This document shows, piece by piece, positions 36,644-49,902 of a stretch of 64,000 nucleotides of DNA. The DNA is taken from contig NW_017265154.1 in the NCBI RefSeq assembly GCF_001638985.1, forward strand, positions 930,001 through 994,000. Direction: 5' to 3'. This DNA is from Phycomyces blakesleeanus NRRL 1555(-). Lineage: Eukaryota > Mucoromycota > Mucoromycetes > Mucorales > Phycomycetaceae. The notes below the pieces were generated by a model, which saw nothing but the letters and a program-made list of their open reading frames with translations, made no database searches and was not told where the DNA came from. Each line of letters begins with the position of its first letter. The stretch's first letter is position 1. The translations under genes and the position numbers were made by a program.

Positions 36644-38657
36644 TTCATTTTTATATTGAGGTGTACGTCACGGTCGGGAAATGTAATGGAGCTAAACTAG
36701 AGAGCATGTCAAGAGTCGATTAAGCTTCTACTTCGACTTAAGCTTATCGGGGTATATTTCTCTTATACCGACCTCAACTTCCTTTTTTGATAAGCCTAAG
36801 TTTTCTACTTCTACTTAATCTAGTCGAATAGCGAGAACCTTATCCTACAAATTCATGAAGACATATACAATAATTAATTTTCAATACTCCTTGCATTAAA
36901 TATATAATAAGACTCTCAGCTAAAACATACTAAAATATCAGGGTGAAATATCAATTAATTCTCTCTAAAAGTCATTATGTTTGTCATCTAATAAAATAAT
37001 AACATAACATTCCAAGTCTTGGGTATAAAACTAATAATAAATCAACTTTTTTCTATTTTATACATCAACTTTTTTTACAAATCACAATCTTTATTACTGT
37101 CATACATTTATTAATATCTAACCAACTATGGTACCAAATAAATCAAACAAAACTACAAGAAGAAACAGAAAGAACTTGGTCATTCACCAGTACATACCGT
37201 CACCTCCAGTACAAAAGATCAAGAAGGTGAGAAATCTGTCCCTACAGCCAGCTCGTCGGGTTCTCTAGGTAGCTTAACATACTACAAAAAACTAGTACTA
37301 CTTCAAGAGGATCATACTTAGTTAAAAAGGTTATAGTGGAATTTTTAAAGGTAAAATAAAGTTCAAAAAGACATAAAATCGATGCTTAATCTACTTTATA
37401 TATTATCGATGGTATTGAAACACGCATAAGGCAGCTCTAATAAAAGTAGCTTCTTTATTGTAGATATAATTCATAAATACACTCAAAAAGAGCACGGAGA
37501 AGCTCAATAACAACAGAGAACATTTATACTTCTTTATAAATCTTCTGACATTAATCTGACAAATTAATAGAGAGGGTGACTACCACCACGGCAGATTTTT
37601 CGTGTAACAATTTTGTAATTCAGCCCGTGAGTTTATGTTACCATTTTGGGAATAGCTTTTTCATTGAAGTTTCAGGTCCGAAAGAATCGCAAAATTGATA
37701 AATGGGATCGCAAAAAAAAAAATTGGCTGGTAAAATACGATTTTATTTATTTTTATGGGTTGAAAATATTGGGGGTAGATAATTTTAGGCTTCCCATACC
37801 TACCCTGCGGTAGCTGCTACTGTAGGGTAGGTATGCTTGCACTAGCAGCTAGAAATATTTAATAGCTATTCTGAAAATGTTTCCAGAAACAAAAGCAAGT
37901 AGAATTTTGAAAAACCCAATTGGATGTTTGAAAGCAAAAACCATATTAATGCTTTTAAAATAAAAGCAAAGAAGCTATTGGAAGGACACGTTTCAAATCC
38001 GAGCGAAAATGTCAAACCTGCAAAAAAAACAAAGGTCATTAGTACATGGACTTTTAATGAAGATTACTATGTTTTAGATGACTTACCACATATTAATTGA
38101 ATCTAAAACAAAAACAAAAACAAAAAAAAACAAAGCAAAAAAGAAGAAGACATATGTTTATGTTAGTATGGATAAAATCAGTATACGAGCAAGATTCTTT
38201 ACATACCTTTTTATGTCAAGAATTCACATGCCCTATTATACTTCAATTAGATTTTATTAATCAGAACTCGTAATAGAATCACATCATTAGCAATACCTTT
38301 TAAGATCTTAATCATGTGAGAGGATCAGAGTTGATCTGTAGTATAATTAGCTAATGAGTAGCATGATCATGTGCCATTTGTTGCCTGATCTTTAGAAAAA
38401 TGAAAAAAATTGTATGAAACAAAAAAAGGCACTCAATGTTTATTTTTTGTGTCAAGCTAAACTGTAACAAATTAATGAATTTCATTGGTTTTTGAAGACC
38501 ATTATACGCTTATTACTGGTTACATGAATAACACTTTTCATTGGTTCCTGAAAGAAATCGACTTGTTGTTTCAAGATGCAGAAATAAATAAATATATGGT
38601 GGTCGTCTATACTCCTTTATCACGTTAGACAATACGTTGCATCACGAAAGCTCTGTG
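36644..38657. other. AT-rich spacer with small coding-like pieces
   Basis: At 37127 an ATG opens a 33-codon basic exon-like stretch (MVPNKSNKTTRRNRKN...) ending in a good donor AAG|GTGAGA. At about 37904-38098 another open stretch reads protein-like (NWMFESKNHINAFKIKAKKL...). I cannot join them or name them. A 12-bp-stem hairpin lies at 37795-37835. Inverted TTAAGCTT-rich strings lie at about 36720-36760. Most of the rest is non-coding and probably transposon-derived. Confidence 0.35.
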
Positions 38658-41600
38658 ATGCAGCGTATTATTAATTACCCAAAAAATTCTAGGGTGGTAG
38701 TTTCTGCTCCCAAAGGACCAGGTCAACACAATTTTGCCTTTGACGATATCGGAAAGACCTGCTCACTTTGTGGAAAAGATTTCGATCGCGTATGGAATCT
38801 ACGACGCCACCTTACCAAATATCATAAGTTAGCAACTCATATTGCTAACGATATTAGCCCTCAATATGCCGATAGAAATTTAGCGTCACAAAGTCAGACC
38901 ACGAACACTGCCGAGCCGACCGCCCCTGATCACAATGACGATTCCGTTAACGAAGACCTACACGTTGAATCCGATTTGGAGGATGACGACAGCAGCGATG
39001 TTGACGACATAAACAGCGATGGCGACGATAATGTTAGCGAGATTGAACTCGATGCCGGTGAAAGTATTATCGAGATGGATGAGGACACCAGCCCCTTTGA
39101 AAGTCCAAGTCCAGGTAACCACCTATACATGCATATAAGAAATAGTATGTTGTCTTCTGCATCCAATACCAGCTCATCGTTGGATGCAGATCTCGATTTA
39201 CTGAGAGAAGCAACTGGATCGCATACGACATGGAACCAGTATACATCAGACACCCACCCGTTCCCGGATCTCCAGTCTATGGTACTGCTTGTCTTTGTTG
39301 ATGGCGATAAAGACATGGTATCTCGCAGGATCTTGAAAAAGATCCTGTTTACCATAAGTCTTGTCCTTAAGCTTCACGAGGAAGCTATCCGAAAGAAGTC
39401 CCCGTTCAAGTTACCTCGTTTGGATGCCCTCTTGAACTATCAGACCAGGAAAAAGTCCAAGATTCCTGTATTTCCATCCACAAAAGTCGATATCTAGTTG
39501 CCGGAAAACAATACCACGTCTGCTTATATCAACTTGCCTTCAGACCACGTCCGGTTTCTTGCTGCCAACCCCAAGAAAGCAAGAAACATGTTTTCCCTCC
39601 CTGACCGCACTCCTAACCATTCCATTTGTCTACAACAAGGCGAAAAGTGGAGAACACATTGGTACTATCAACAACCTATGTTCACCCACAACGGCGTAGA
39701 TTTTTGGTCTGGTGATATTGTTAACTTTATGAATGGTTCCACTCCAGCCCGTTTCCTAGTAGAATCATTCCATACCATGGATAACTCAGCCGTTTTTGTT
39801 CAAGGCTACATGGTTTATATTCTGGAAGGCGGTCAGTTCATTGGAATCGAAGTTGAATCTACTAACATAAAGCTTGAAACTCTTCTCGGTGTTGACTCGA
39901 CCCCTGTTGATGTTGCCCTATGCTACAGCGTCTCACCTGGGAAAGTCTTTCATTTGATTCCCAGGCACAAGTCCTTGCTGGAAGAGCCTCATTTCTTAAA
40001 ACGGCACGTACTAGACGAAACCGGAAAGCCGATCGATCCAAAGTTGTTTTACAAGGTGAGGATATCGCCCATTATACTTTTCACCGACGACACCTCCGGA
40101 AACCGATCAAAGCAATATAACCCGTACGAAAGCTGGTCAATGAAGTTTGCTGCTCTCTCCTACGAAGAGAGGTCTTCAATTGAAAACATCCACTTTCTCT
40201 CTGCTATTCCCAAGAAAAAGGGGGCAAGTGGGATGTCCTTGTTGCCTAAAATCGTTGAAGATTTCAAAAGGCTCGAAAACGGACTGGTGATGTTCTCTGC
40301 CAAAGACAACGAAAACGTCTTAGTAGCATCACCACTCCTTTGGATCGAGGCAGACACTCCATGCCATTCTGAACTATGTGGTTTGCGCGCGCCGACAAGT
40401 CTGTACCCATGCCGCAAATGTTATGTCCGTTTACAAAGATCCATGCCCAACCTCCAAAGCTCTTCGTATTATACTGGTAGACACACAGCAAGAACAAAGG
40501 CACACTATCTTGCTGCTGCGTCTACCTCGGGACGTGGATCGACTATTCCAGATGCTCCTTTGACTGGAAATGCTCTGACAGCAAGCGACCTATGCTTCGC
40601 AAATAGGGCAACAGATGCATTGTTGGAACTACAGTCATTCGATCCATCGACAGATACTCCAGTTGAAGTTCTGCATAACATACTTCTTGGAGTTGCTAAG
40701 TATCTAGTCAATGATTTGGTAAAGGTTGTACTAAAGAAAAATCCTAACCAAATGGCTAGATTGTCCAAAGCCCTCAACGATTATGAAAACTCTCAAGGAA
40801 TGTCAAGAAAGTTCACTCGAGAGTTACGACACTGTGGCTCATTCCTTGGGAGGGATTACAAAGTTCTTCTGCAAATTCTACCCGCTATCTTAGTTACAGA
40901 ATTTGCAAATGATAGTATACTCTCTCTCATAACTCCACCTTTTGTCCGTCTTGGCCGTCTTTGCTCCTTGGTGTTTGTTAGAGCAGTAAGGTATGATTAT
41001 AATATGTACATCGACGAAGTTGAAAAGGCAGTTACAAGCCTTATCCAAGAACTGCATCATTATGTCATTACCTGTGAAATCGAAGGACATAATCCGTATT
41101 CCTCGAAGCCCAAGGTTCACCTGCTCACACATCTGCCCGACGATCTACGAAGATTTGGAACTGCTCTACACTACGAGACCGAAAAAGGTGAGCAGTTTAA
41201 CAAACACATCCGTGAACACCTAATGCATACCAATAGGTTAAACACCTCAAGAGATGTATGTCTCAAGTTCGCCAAGCAATCTGCAATGAGACACATCATT
41301 GATGGTGGTTCATGGGTGAGCAAAGACAAAATGAGAGAGAAGTATGGTAATTCCACGGCAGAATTTCTTAAAGAAAACTTTAACGACAATGTTAAGAATA
41401 TCCTGTTTAGTGGATCAAGAGACTTTGCTGATAATAACGACACTGATGACATTACAGCAAAAGCACTCTGTGACAATACCTTTGCGGTGTTCATGCTCAA
41501 GGAGAGTAGAGACCAACATGCCCATCCATTTATTGGAAAGGTTTCCTCTTTGAGAGTAGAACACTATCGAGTTGAGAGTAGTCCCACGCTCAAGTTAACA

Positions 41601-41773
41601 ACTACCTCCTCGCGCAAAAGGTTTCCAATGATGCATCTACTCCACTCGATCAGCTGAAGATTGTATGTAAGCTTGATATGCACACAGAATTTAACAACAA
41701 GCTTGTCATCAATCTCAGTAAATTTGGCTCCTACTGGTTCTTTGTTTCCTTGTTTTCGAATCGACAGTATTGA
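38658..41773 (+). pseudogene. Plavaka-type (CACTA/EnSpm superfamily) transposase with one in-frame TAG and a 3' frameshift
   Basis: One reading frame runs from ATG 38658 to 41657 except for a single TAG at 39495-39497 (KVDI-stop-LPENN). Near 41600 the frame shifts, and a matching continuation (NNYLLAQKVSNDASTPLDQL... to FSNRQY) ends at 41773. An N-terminal C2H2 finger (CSLCGKDFDRVWNLRRHLTK-YH) is followed by an acidic linker. The transposase body shows WIEADTPCHSELCG, CRKCYVRL, TPVEVLHNILLGVAKYLVND, KVHLLTHLPDDLRRFG and YETEKGEQFNKHIREH, all typical of fungal Plavaka elements. A GC content higher than its surroundings suggests recent arrival. No TIR was found. Readthrough or a sequencing error at the TAG are alternatives to a pseudogene. 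Confidence 0.85.
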
Positions 41774-42023
41774 TTTTTTTTTATCTTTATTAATAAAAAA
41801 AATTATTCAATAAAAAAAAATTGTGATTTTCACCGTCATTTTTCGGTTTTGCCAAAATATTGAGAGGGTCCATTTATGGATACTTGCCCTTTTAAAATTG
41901 CCTTATGTAGTTGACAAGTCTCATAAAATGGGTCAAATTCGATATCCCGATTAATCTGGGTTATATAGACCAATCAAAATGTATGTGAGTAAAATATTTC
42001 CAAATTTGATATCGAAAATCTCC

Positions 42024-42950
42024 CGTGGTGACCTATTCATTTTTGAAGATTACCATTTTTATTGAATATCTGAGATGTAAATGCAAGAATTGAATCACAA
42101 AAACTCTTTTTCAAATTTGAATTATGAAAAACGTACAAATATGGAGTGCTGTTTTATAACATAAATAGTGCTTAAATATACAGTACCATTTTTAGCCTAT
42201 TCAAAATTGGGTTGAAAAATTACATCTTTTCCTTCAAAATCGAGTTCATTTATAAATAACAAGAGAAGTTTGTGGACTCAAATTTTCAGTTGTACAAAAA
42301 CACCGACTGAAAAAATGCAAACCCCCCAAAAATCATTTTTTCAAAGAAGTTTCTATATTAAGTTTTCACTGTCACAAAATGGTGTCGGATTTGTATTTTT
42401 TCTAAACAAACGAACTACTTTTTAACATTATTTCTTAAAAGAAATATTGTATGAAAAAAGCACTTATTTTCTCTTTTTCTTTAAAAGAAACTCTAATAAG
42501 CTTACCGTAAAATGTATTTCTGTAAGTATAAGCTTTATATAACATAATAAAAAAGAAGCCTTATCAAGGCAGCAATATCAAAAACAGTTTAAACATATCT
42601 ATATATCCTTGTAAAATTAAGGCTGTTTGTATATGTGATTTTGCTGTCAGTTTAGGATAAAAATTGAGAGAATATTATTAATTGAAAATTTGATTTCACT
42701 TTGCCAGATTTTTTGACAAAATAAAATGACTTTTTCAAAATTTCAAGTAATACAAAGTGATACAATTACACAAGTATTCCAGTTTAAGTAACCAAATTCA
42801 CTCTTGTGTCTGCAAATCTGAGTCCACAAACCTCTACAATCGAGTAAATTTGAAGCAATCCAAAATAGGATGTGCGGAATATCAAGAATAAAAACCCCAT
42901 TTGGATGATTTTCATAAACTTATTCAAAAATGAACAAGTAGTCACTCTCT
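42024..42950. repeat. Diverged inverted-repeat (fold-back-like) pair
   Basis: TTCATTTTTGAA preceded by GTGAC at the left (42027-42050) recurs inverted at 42922-42946. AAGTTTGTGGACTCAAATTT (about 42267) recurs inverted as AGGTTTGTGGACTCAGATTT (about 42816-42837). The distance between the two matching blocks differs on the two sides, so the arms have gained or lost sequence. Probably the remains of a fold-back element or of long TIRs. Confidence 0.45.
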
Positions 42951-45805
42951 CTAATATGTCCTCAAGTACAGTAGTTTACAAATCGGCTTAAAGATATGTT
43001 ACAAGACTGTGTTGCCGAGATAAAGAGTAAAATCACAAAAAAAAATGTGGTTTACAAAAGAATGCTTGACCTATTTTGAAAAAACCCTGGCTGTGAATAT
43101 AGGGCACACGTCTTTATTTTTATTGATATATAGGTATTTTAAAGATACTGATCACTATTATATTATATGACTGTTGTTATCTTTGACTCTAGTGATTATG
43201 AGATTAAAGAAGCCTAATCCTATTTCAGTTCAAGATTTATTTCTGGTTTGAGTATGCTAAGATGGCTGTCTCAGCTGATGCACAAGCAGTGTTTGTAACA
43301 TTTATCGATAAAATGAGTATAGTTTTGGATCTGCTGAGCATGTCCCATATTTCCGTCAGATCGAGTTTTATACAAGCAGTTATTCTTTTCTTTCTAAGAT
43401 ATAGCCACATAGGATAACAACAAGCCATTTTATTACACAAGAGCCTAGGAAACTATTATTAACATATTGAATTTTGTGAACGATTTATAGACATAATGGA
43501 TATAATAATATTAAGACCAATAGTCTGTAAAAGATACTCGAATTCGTGTCAGATTGTAAATCAATAATATCTTTCATTTGTTTTAGTTTTATTCTTATAA
43601 TAAAAGACCAAGTTATTTCGGCCAAGTCGCACAGAAGATGTTTTCAGAGTACAAATGTTACTTATATATATATCTCGGTCTATAGAGTAGTGTTACTTTG
43701 TGAGTATTCAGATTCCTTTTTTGACAGAAAAAAAGTATGTCCAAATCTAAGGACTAATAGTTTTATGCTTTATTTTCAATAATGAGGCAAACACACCTGG
43801 GTCTGTATATCAGAGGATATTATAATAAAACATCAAAATAAGTCTATTTAATCTTCTAGAATTAAATTTATCTTGGTGTTTTCTAGTATGCTTGTATACC
43901 TTTGAAATCGCAATATATATATATTGTGATTATTACTATATTTAATGGTCTTGTACGAGTAGACACAATAGTATCACATCACTGGTAGTCCATAATTATA
44001 CTACAGTAAGCTAAAACGCTAAATTCTGTGTCTGTTTATGTACCTTTATTTGTAATTTACGGCGTTAATACAAGTAAGATCTTGTTAGACAATACGGAAA
44101 AAAGTATTTGGGCGCTTTAATCGTAAGAAAATATCTGTTGACAGACTTAGTATTTCTTTGATTATTTAGTAAGTCGAATGTTCTATTATGGGCAAGCCTT
44201 ATCAATATTTAAATTATTTGTAACTCGTGTAATAAGTACAAAATTTTTGTTGTTTAATGTACATTATTCATAGGTTTTTTACTCAATTAATTTGTTTCTA
44301 TGTTAGAGTGTCTTGCATATGTGAATGGTTTTCACTTCATCGAAACAAGTATAAATACAAGACTGAATTTTGATTTCATGAATTTTTTTTTGAAAAGAAA
44401 AAAGATACATACTTCTTTCCTTCTCTTTCCCTTTCTTCCCCTTCTCTTTTTCATTCTTCTTTCCTTTCTTTAGAATATACAATACATGAATACATTCACC
44501 ATATAATAAATCTATATATAAAAGTGTGTGTTTGTGTGTACATATCCAGCCTTCTCCGAAAATTACTATGATTAATGAACGAACATACGGCAAGAGTGAA
44601 CCTATAGAATAGCTCATATTATTAAGATTGATATATATGTATATATAAGTAATACTCATATTTATTATTTTATTTAATCAGTCGCACGAACCACTTCTTT
44701 AAAAGGAAGTGCATACAGACTTATCAGTCAGATTAAGTTTTGCAGTTGATACTCAGCGAGATAGGACAAAAACGTAATCTCAAATCCCAAGTCTTAGTTA
44801 TCTTGAATTTTCAGGGTTGAATACTAGGGTACCCAAGTATATATCTTGTCCTGATCTGGGTGGTATTTATTATCAAGAAAAAAACAATTGGGTAAAAAGA
44901 AGTTAGTGTCTCCGCGCTCATTTTACCTTGACCAACTTAAATGATTTGGTTACCCAGTCTACGTCTTATTTGCAATCCTATTGGCCATTCTCTCTCTCTC
45001 TCTAGGCGTGTGTATTAATTCTCTGATCCACAAGGGTTACAAGGTACTTGAGATCGGGGCAAGTCAGTTCAAGTCAAGTATAATAGTAAATCGCACCACA
45101 TAGCTTTTCGCGTCATTTACATATGTTAATGTGTGATTAGTTTGTAACAATAATAAATATGGAAAGATGGCTGTAAAGTACTTCGTTGGGGGACTTGTTA
45201 CATTTTTAACTTTCGTTACACTACACCCTAGATATACCTCTTTGTTTTGGATACAATTATCCCACGTATTAATAGTTTTGCGAGATTGAGCTACCATTCT
45301 ATATGTTGACTGAGTACAATATGAGATTACCTTCTCTCCCACGACCTTTATCTAATTTTTTATTTTACGAAGAAAGGAAAGAACAAAACAAAACAATAAA
45401 ATTACAAGTTATATTATCATTATCATTAAATTAGCAAGGGCATAATTTTCAAGATAATGTGAGATAATGCAGAAAGATAATAGAAATACAATTAGTGATA
45501 CAACAATCGACAGATTATTCAAGTAGTTAGCTTGTACGCTATGTGAATAAGTAAAATAAAAATAAATATAAAAAGTATTTGTATAATAAATTAAAGGTGC
45601 TACTCTGCCATTAATCTATGAGCAGATATTTACTGACTCATAGTAGCATAAATTTACCTTGTTAATACTTCTGTTATACATTTTACATGTGTATATTTAA
45701 TATATAATGTTACATTGATTATCTTACGTGAGAGAAACTGTAGTTTTGTGGATGATAATAAAGATAAATTCTCACAATTGTCGAAATTTATTATTGGAAT
45801 AATAT

Positions 45806-46240
45806 GAACACAAGATCACTCTACAGAGCTAAGCTTAGTAAACCAAAAACCTAGACTAGACCTCTTGATGATAACTTTGCACTTCTACAGAGACTAATAC
45901 ATATTCAACAGGCGCATGATGAAAATTTGCGTGTACTACTAATGATAAACTCTGATGGCGCACTGTGGTGAGCGGAATCCTTAAAGATATCTTGAGTGCG
46001 CATGACAAGAAAATTCACGGTTTTCTAAATAGAGAAGGTTACCTCAAAATCAAAAAGCTACATGTGCCCCTCACAATTGTAAAAAGAAAGAAGGAAAAGG
46101 AAAAGATGTTGCCCAACGGAAATCTTGGAAAATTAAGCTTCCACTTTTCTTTGGCTACACTAACCAAACCCTCTGACAGTGCTACAGTAAGATCTCTTTA
46201 TCCAAAAAGTCAAATCGTACAACTGTCCCGATCAATATAA
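45806..46240 (+). other. Possible degenerate coding region
   Basis: Frames read MNTRSLYRAKLSKPKT-stop-, then LDDNFALLQRLIHIQQAHDE...SDGALW-stop, then, shifted, ILKDILSAHDKKIHGFLNRE...REGYLKIKKLHVP. The segments look protein-like but are broken by stops and a frame change. I do not recognise the family. It may be an old pseudogene or chance. Confidence 0.2.
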
Positions 46241-46570
46241 TAATAATAATAAGATAAAATAAAATAAAATAAAAACGTATTGTAACCTAACTGCCTCCAA
46301 TTGTAATCTTTGTTTTTATATATATTTGCTTAATTTTAATTGTGACATACGATACAGATAGTGTTAACCCAATCTTAAATTGAAGTGGTTACTATCACCA
46401 GTCAAAAAAATAAAACCAACCCAGCAACTTGTGAGATCAGCTCTGTGCTTTGACTTTTTTTTTCTTTTTTTTTTAGCTGGGCGTATAAATACTGGAGGCT
46501 AAAAAGTATATTTGGTCTTTACATTCCCAAATAAAGTCAAACACACCTTTCTTTATCTTTCACTTTTCTA

Positions 46571-48840
46571 ATGTCAAGTGAGAAAGAGTCTGTTCATGTC
46601 CAAAGTGTCTCTGGACATGAAATTCATGAAACACTTCGCCATCGTATTACAACCCGTTATGTCACTGCTGATCCCCACAGCTATCTTCAACGTCCAGACG
46701 AGAAATCAAGTAGATTTTGGGTTCGTCGTCTTGGTCAAATCAAACCCGTCGAGTTACTTCTTGGTGAAGCCGAAATCTCTGGTCTCAACCGAGCCTTAAC
46801 AAGCTGGCAACTCATTTTCCTCGGTATCGGTGCTATCATTGGTACTGGTATCTTTGTCTTGTCCGGTACTGCTGCTGCAAACAATGCTGGACCCGCTATC
46901 ACAATCTCCTTTATTATCGCTGCCATTGCTTCAGGTAAGAGAATAAAGGCACTCAAATGAAAACGACCACGAATTTAATAGTAATATAAACATATCTTGT
47001 TTTAGCATTTGCTGCCTTTAGTTACTCTGAAATGGCTTCCATGATTCCTGTTGCTGGTTCTGCTTACACCTACGCCTACGCCACTATGGGTGAAGTAAGT
47101 TGACCCGTTTAATCATCCAATTCTATTTATGATTATACATACTTTATCTCGTTTTGGAATGGCTCGGCTTTGCCAAGCCTGCCTCAATACATCCTTTTTA
47201 ACATCTTTCTCTGTATAGTTTGTTGCTTGGATTATTGGCTGGGATTTGATCCTTGAGTACATGGTTGGTGCTGCCACAGGTAAAGTAATATAAGAGACAA
47301 TTTAAAGAAAAACGAAGGCCCTATTTTATTATGGTGTTCATTCCCAGTTAACCTTAAGCTCTTCCTTAGTCGGTGTCGGATGGTCTGGATACTTTGTAAA
47401 GTTCTTTTCTGTTGCAGCCAACGCCCACTTCTCACCTAGCTGGACCGAGCCTCCTATCAAGTGGAATGAGAGCCCAACCTCTATTAGTATTGAGGATGGA
47501 CAGTATTTCAATGTCCCCGGTTTCACTATTATTATGCTGGTTACAATTGTCTTGTGCATTGGGTAAGTGACAAGACTTATTTGATATCCGTATCCTAATC
47601 CTTTTTTGTTCAGTATCCGTGAGTCTGCATGGATTAACTCTGGAATCGTCATCATCAAGCTTCTCGTCATCTTAATGTTTATCTTTGCCCTTTGCGGTTT
47701 TGTCGATACTAATAACTATCATCCTTATATTCCTCCTAACACTACTGGTGATTGGCACAAGTTTGGTACACCAGGTATCTTTGCTGCAGCAACCACCGTC
47801 TTCTTCAGGTAAATATTTCCTTTATTGTTACTATTACTCTTATTTCTTTCTTTTTTTTTCAAAAAAAAAGAGGATGTTGGAATAAGAGGAACTAATACTC
47901 TTTTAGTTATATCGGTTTCGATGCTGTTACCACTGCTGCCCTTGAAGCCAAGAATCCCAAGCGTGATCTTCCCATCGGTATCTTTGGAAGTTTAATCATT
48001 AGTACTGTGCTTTACTTGGCTACCTGTACTGTCATGACTGGTGCGGCAAACTACACGCTGTTGGGTGTATCTACCCCTGTTACTGTTGCCGTTGATGTTG
48101 TCCAATTACACACTGGAAAGAACTTCAAGTGGCTCAACATCATTGTTACTCTCGGTGCTCTATGTGGCCTCACCTCTGTTTTGCTAATCAACTTGCTTGC
48201 GCAGTCTCGCGTGTTCTACTCTATGGCAAAAGATGGACTTCTTCCTGCCTTTATTGCTACTGTTCACCCTCGCTTCAAGACACCTTACATTGCCACCTTG
48301 ATTGTCGGCACTGTCACTGCCATTTTGGCCGCTGTATTGCCTGTTGACTTGCTTGGTAACATGACTTCAGTTGGTACTTTGTTGGCCTTCTTCGTCGTTC
48401 ACGCAGGCGTGATCGTAATGCGATTCACACGCCCTGATGTGGAGCGCCGCTTCAGAATTCCTGGAGGAAAATACCCTTCTCTTTTGGTTCCTTTCTGTGG
48501 TATGGTTGTTTCAATTCTATTGATCGCCGTGGCTGAGGTCACCACTATCTGGGTAAGTTTATCACATACACAGACACACGCAATTTTTTTTGAAACTTAT
48601 TTTAATGGCTTGTGTAATTTATAGCGTTTGTTCGTATGGATGGGTATTGGCTGGATCATTTACTTTGCATATGGTATTCGTCACTCTACTCTTAGACGTA
48701 ACCCAGTAGGACGTTTTGCTGAAGCTCACGCTGGTTTAGCTGAAGCTACTCACATCAAGCGTGATTCTGAGGGTATTCAAATCGAAGAATACGAACACAC
48801 CCCTGCTAACGAGCATGAAAATATCCCTGCCCGTGTTTAA
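46571..48840 (+). CDS. Cationic amino-acid transporter-type permease (APC superfamily)
   Basis: Secondary transporter for amino acids, probably basic ones, in the plasma or vacuolar membrane. Seven exons: 46571-46934, 47006-47094, 47219-47279, 47370-47562, 47614-47808, 47907-48552, 48625-48840; 587 aa. A cytosolic N-terminus ends in LNRALTSWQLIFLGIGAIIG, then GTGIFVLSG, the APC substrate-binding loop of helix 1. Later motifs: FSYSEMASMIPVAGSAYTYA, WIIGWDLILEYM, SYIGFDAVTTAALEAKNPKR and SRVFYSMAKDGLLP, all close to CAT/YfnA-type transporters. About 12 membrane segments are visible; the C-terminus is acidic and cytosolic. The acceptor at 47368-47369 was chosen over CCCAG at 47345 because it restores VGVGWSGYF. 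Confidence 0.93.
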
Positions 48841-49555
48841 TTATTTCTATCCACCTAATTCTTACTCCCATCTTTTTATATAATAACTGTTCGAGAACAT
48901 GTGCTTTATTTCTCTCTCTCTGTAATAACAAACTTTAGTATCCCAACCCTTATTCATTTAGCCATTTTCCCAAAAATATATATACATATTTATATTCATA
49001 TTTAATAATATTTAAACAAACAGAAACACACACACGCGCACATATATATATATATTTACTTGATTGACTTTTGTATTTAGTGTATCAATCTCCCCATTCT
49101 TTTTCTTTATTTTTAGGATAGACAAAAAAATATTCAAGCTAACTAACCTGATCTTTGTCCAATTTGTGTTTAATACTAAAATAAGAGTACATAAGCTTAC
49201 TGTGTTGATTTGTCTTCATTTTCGATCCAAGGATTAAATAAATATAGATGCGTGAGAAATATTTTGTATGCCAATAACATTCTTAGAAATAATTGGTTAG
49301 TACAAACAAAGTTATTATTGTAACAATTACTTATTGTTTTTTGTTATTCCCTTGCAGATTTAAGGAATTAATACTCTACAAATAGGAAGTAAAAGAGAAA
49401 ACAAGAGTAGCCGACATAGGGTAAATTAGGGCAGTGAATGTCTGTAAATTTATTATGGATATACTGTTACTTTTTTATCAAAGTTAATCCATTATTTTAT
49501 AGTAATATTTTAAAAAACAGTTTTGAATATAAACTGCTGTGTCTATATTCTTTAT
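48841..49555. other. Convergent 3' region between the permease and COX17
   Basis: AT-rich, with a CA/CG then TA microsatellite at about 49022-49052. No coding sequence was recognised. Confidence 0.5.
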
Positions 49556-49780
49556 TTAAATCTTGAAGCCCAAATCACGCATGCATTTGAGATGAGCTTG
49601 AATCAAAGGCCCACAGTTCTCTTCGCCATTCTCAAATACACATTGGTCTCGTGCCTTCTTAGTCTCGGGACATGAGCAGCATGGCTTGAGCGGTTTTCCA
49701 TCGGCACCTGTGGGAAGAATTCCTGAATGAGTAGATGTTGTCTTGACAGGTTCGGCCATTGTTAATAAATAAGATGCCAT
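49556..49780 (-). CDS. COX17: Cytochrome c oxidase copper chaperone COX17
   Basis: Small intermembrane-space protein that carries Cu(I) to SCO1 and COX11 for cytochrome oxidase assembly. Seen: [16 protein letters not shown], the CCxC copper site leading into the first CX9C, and [11 protein letters not shown], the second CX9C (CHCH fold). The ORF gives 74 aa from ATG 49780 or 67 aa from ATG 49759 (MAEPVKTT); the second start resembles other COX17 proteins better. Single exon as seen. It lies head to head with the orphan gene at 49903. Confidence 0.95.
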   Translation of the reverse strand: MASYLLTMAEPVKTTSTHSGILPTGADGKPLKPCCSCPETKKARDQCVFENGEENCGPLIQAHLKCMRDLGFKI

Positions 49781-49902
49781 TGTTGAGACACTTGCATTTT
49801 TGTGCGCTGGGACTGAACAATCGTGACGCTTTTTCTGGAACTTGAAAAAAAAAAGAATATAAAAAAGAAAAGAGATGTATAGATTACTAGTTTCAACTAA
49901 TC

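Larger units (their letters stand above)
41774..46570. other. Long AT-rich gene-poor region
   Basis: No complete gene was recognised. It contains inverted blocks (42024-42290 against 42790-42950), many stop codons in all frames and short hydrophobic open stretches without domains (for example 44303-44659 and 45064-45342, minus). At 45806-46240 there is a degenerate coding-like stretch. The last about 100 bp before 46571 are the permease 5' region, with a TATAAATA-like box at about 46482. Confidence 0.5.

Noticed and set aside
44303..45342. Minus-strand ORFs of 92-118 codons in the gene-poor region
   Set aside because: Low-complexity or hydrophobic translations without domains, in AT-rich DNA with no supporting exon structure.
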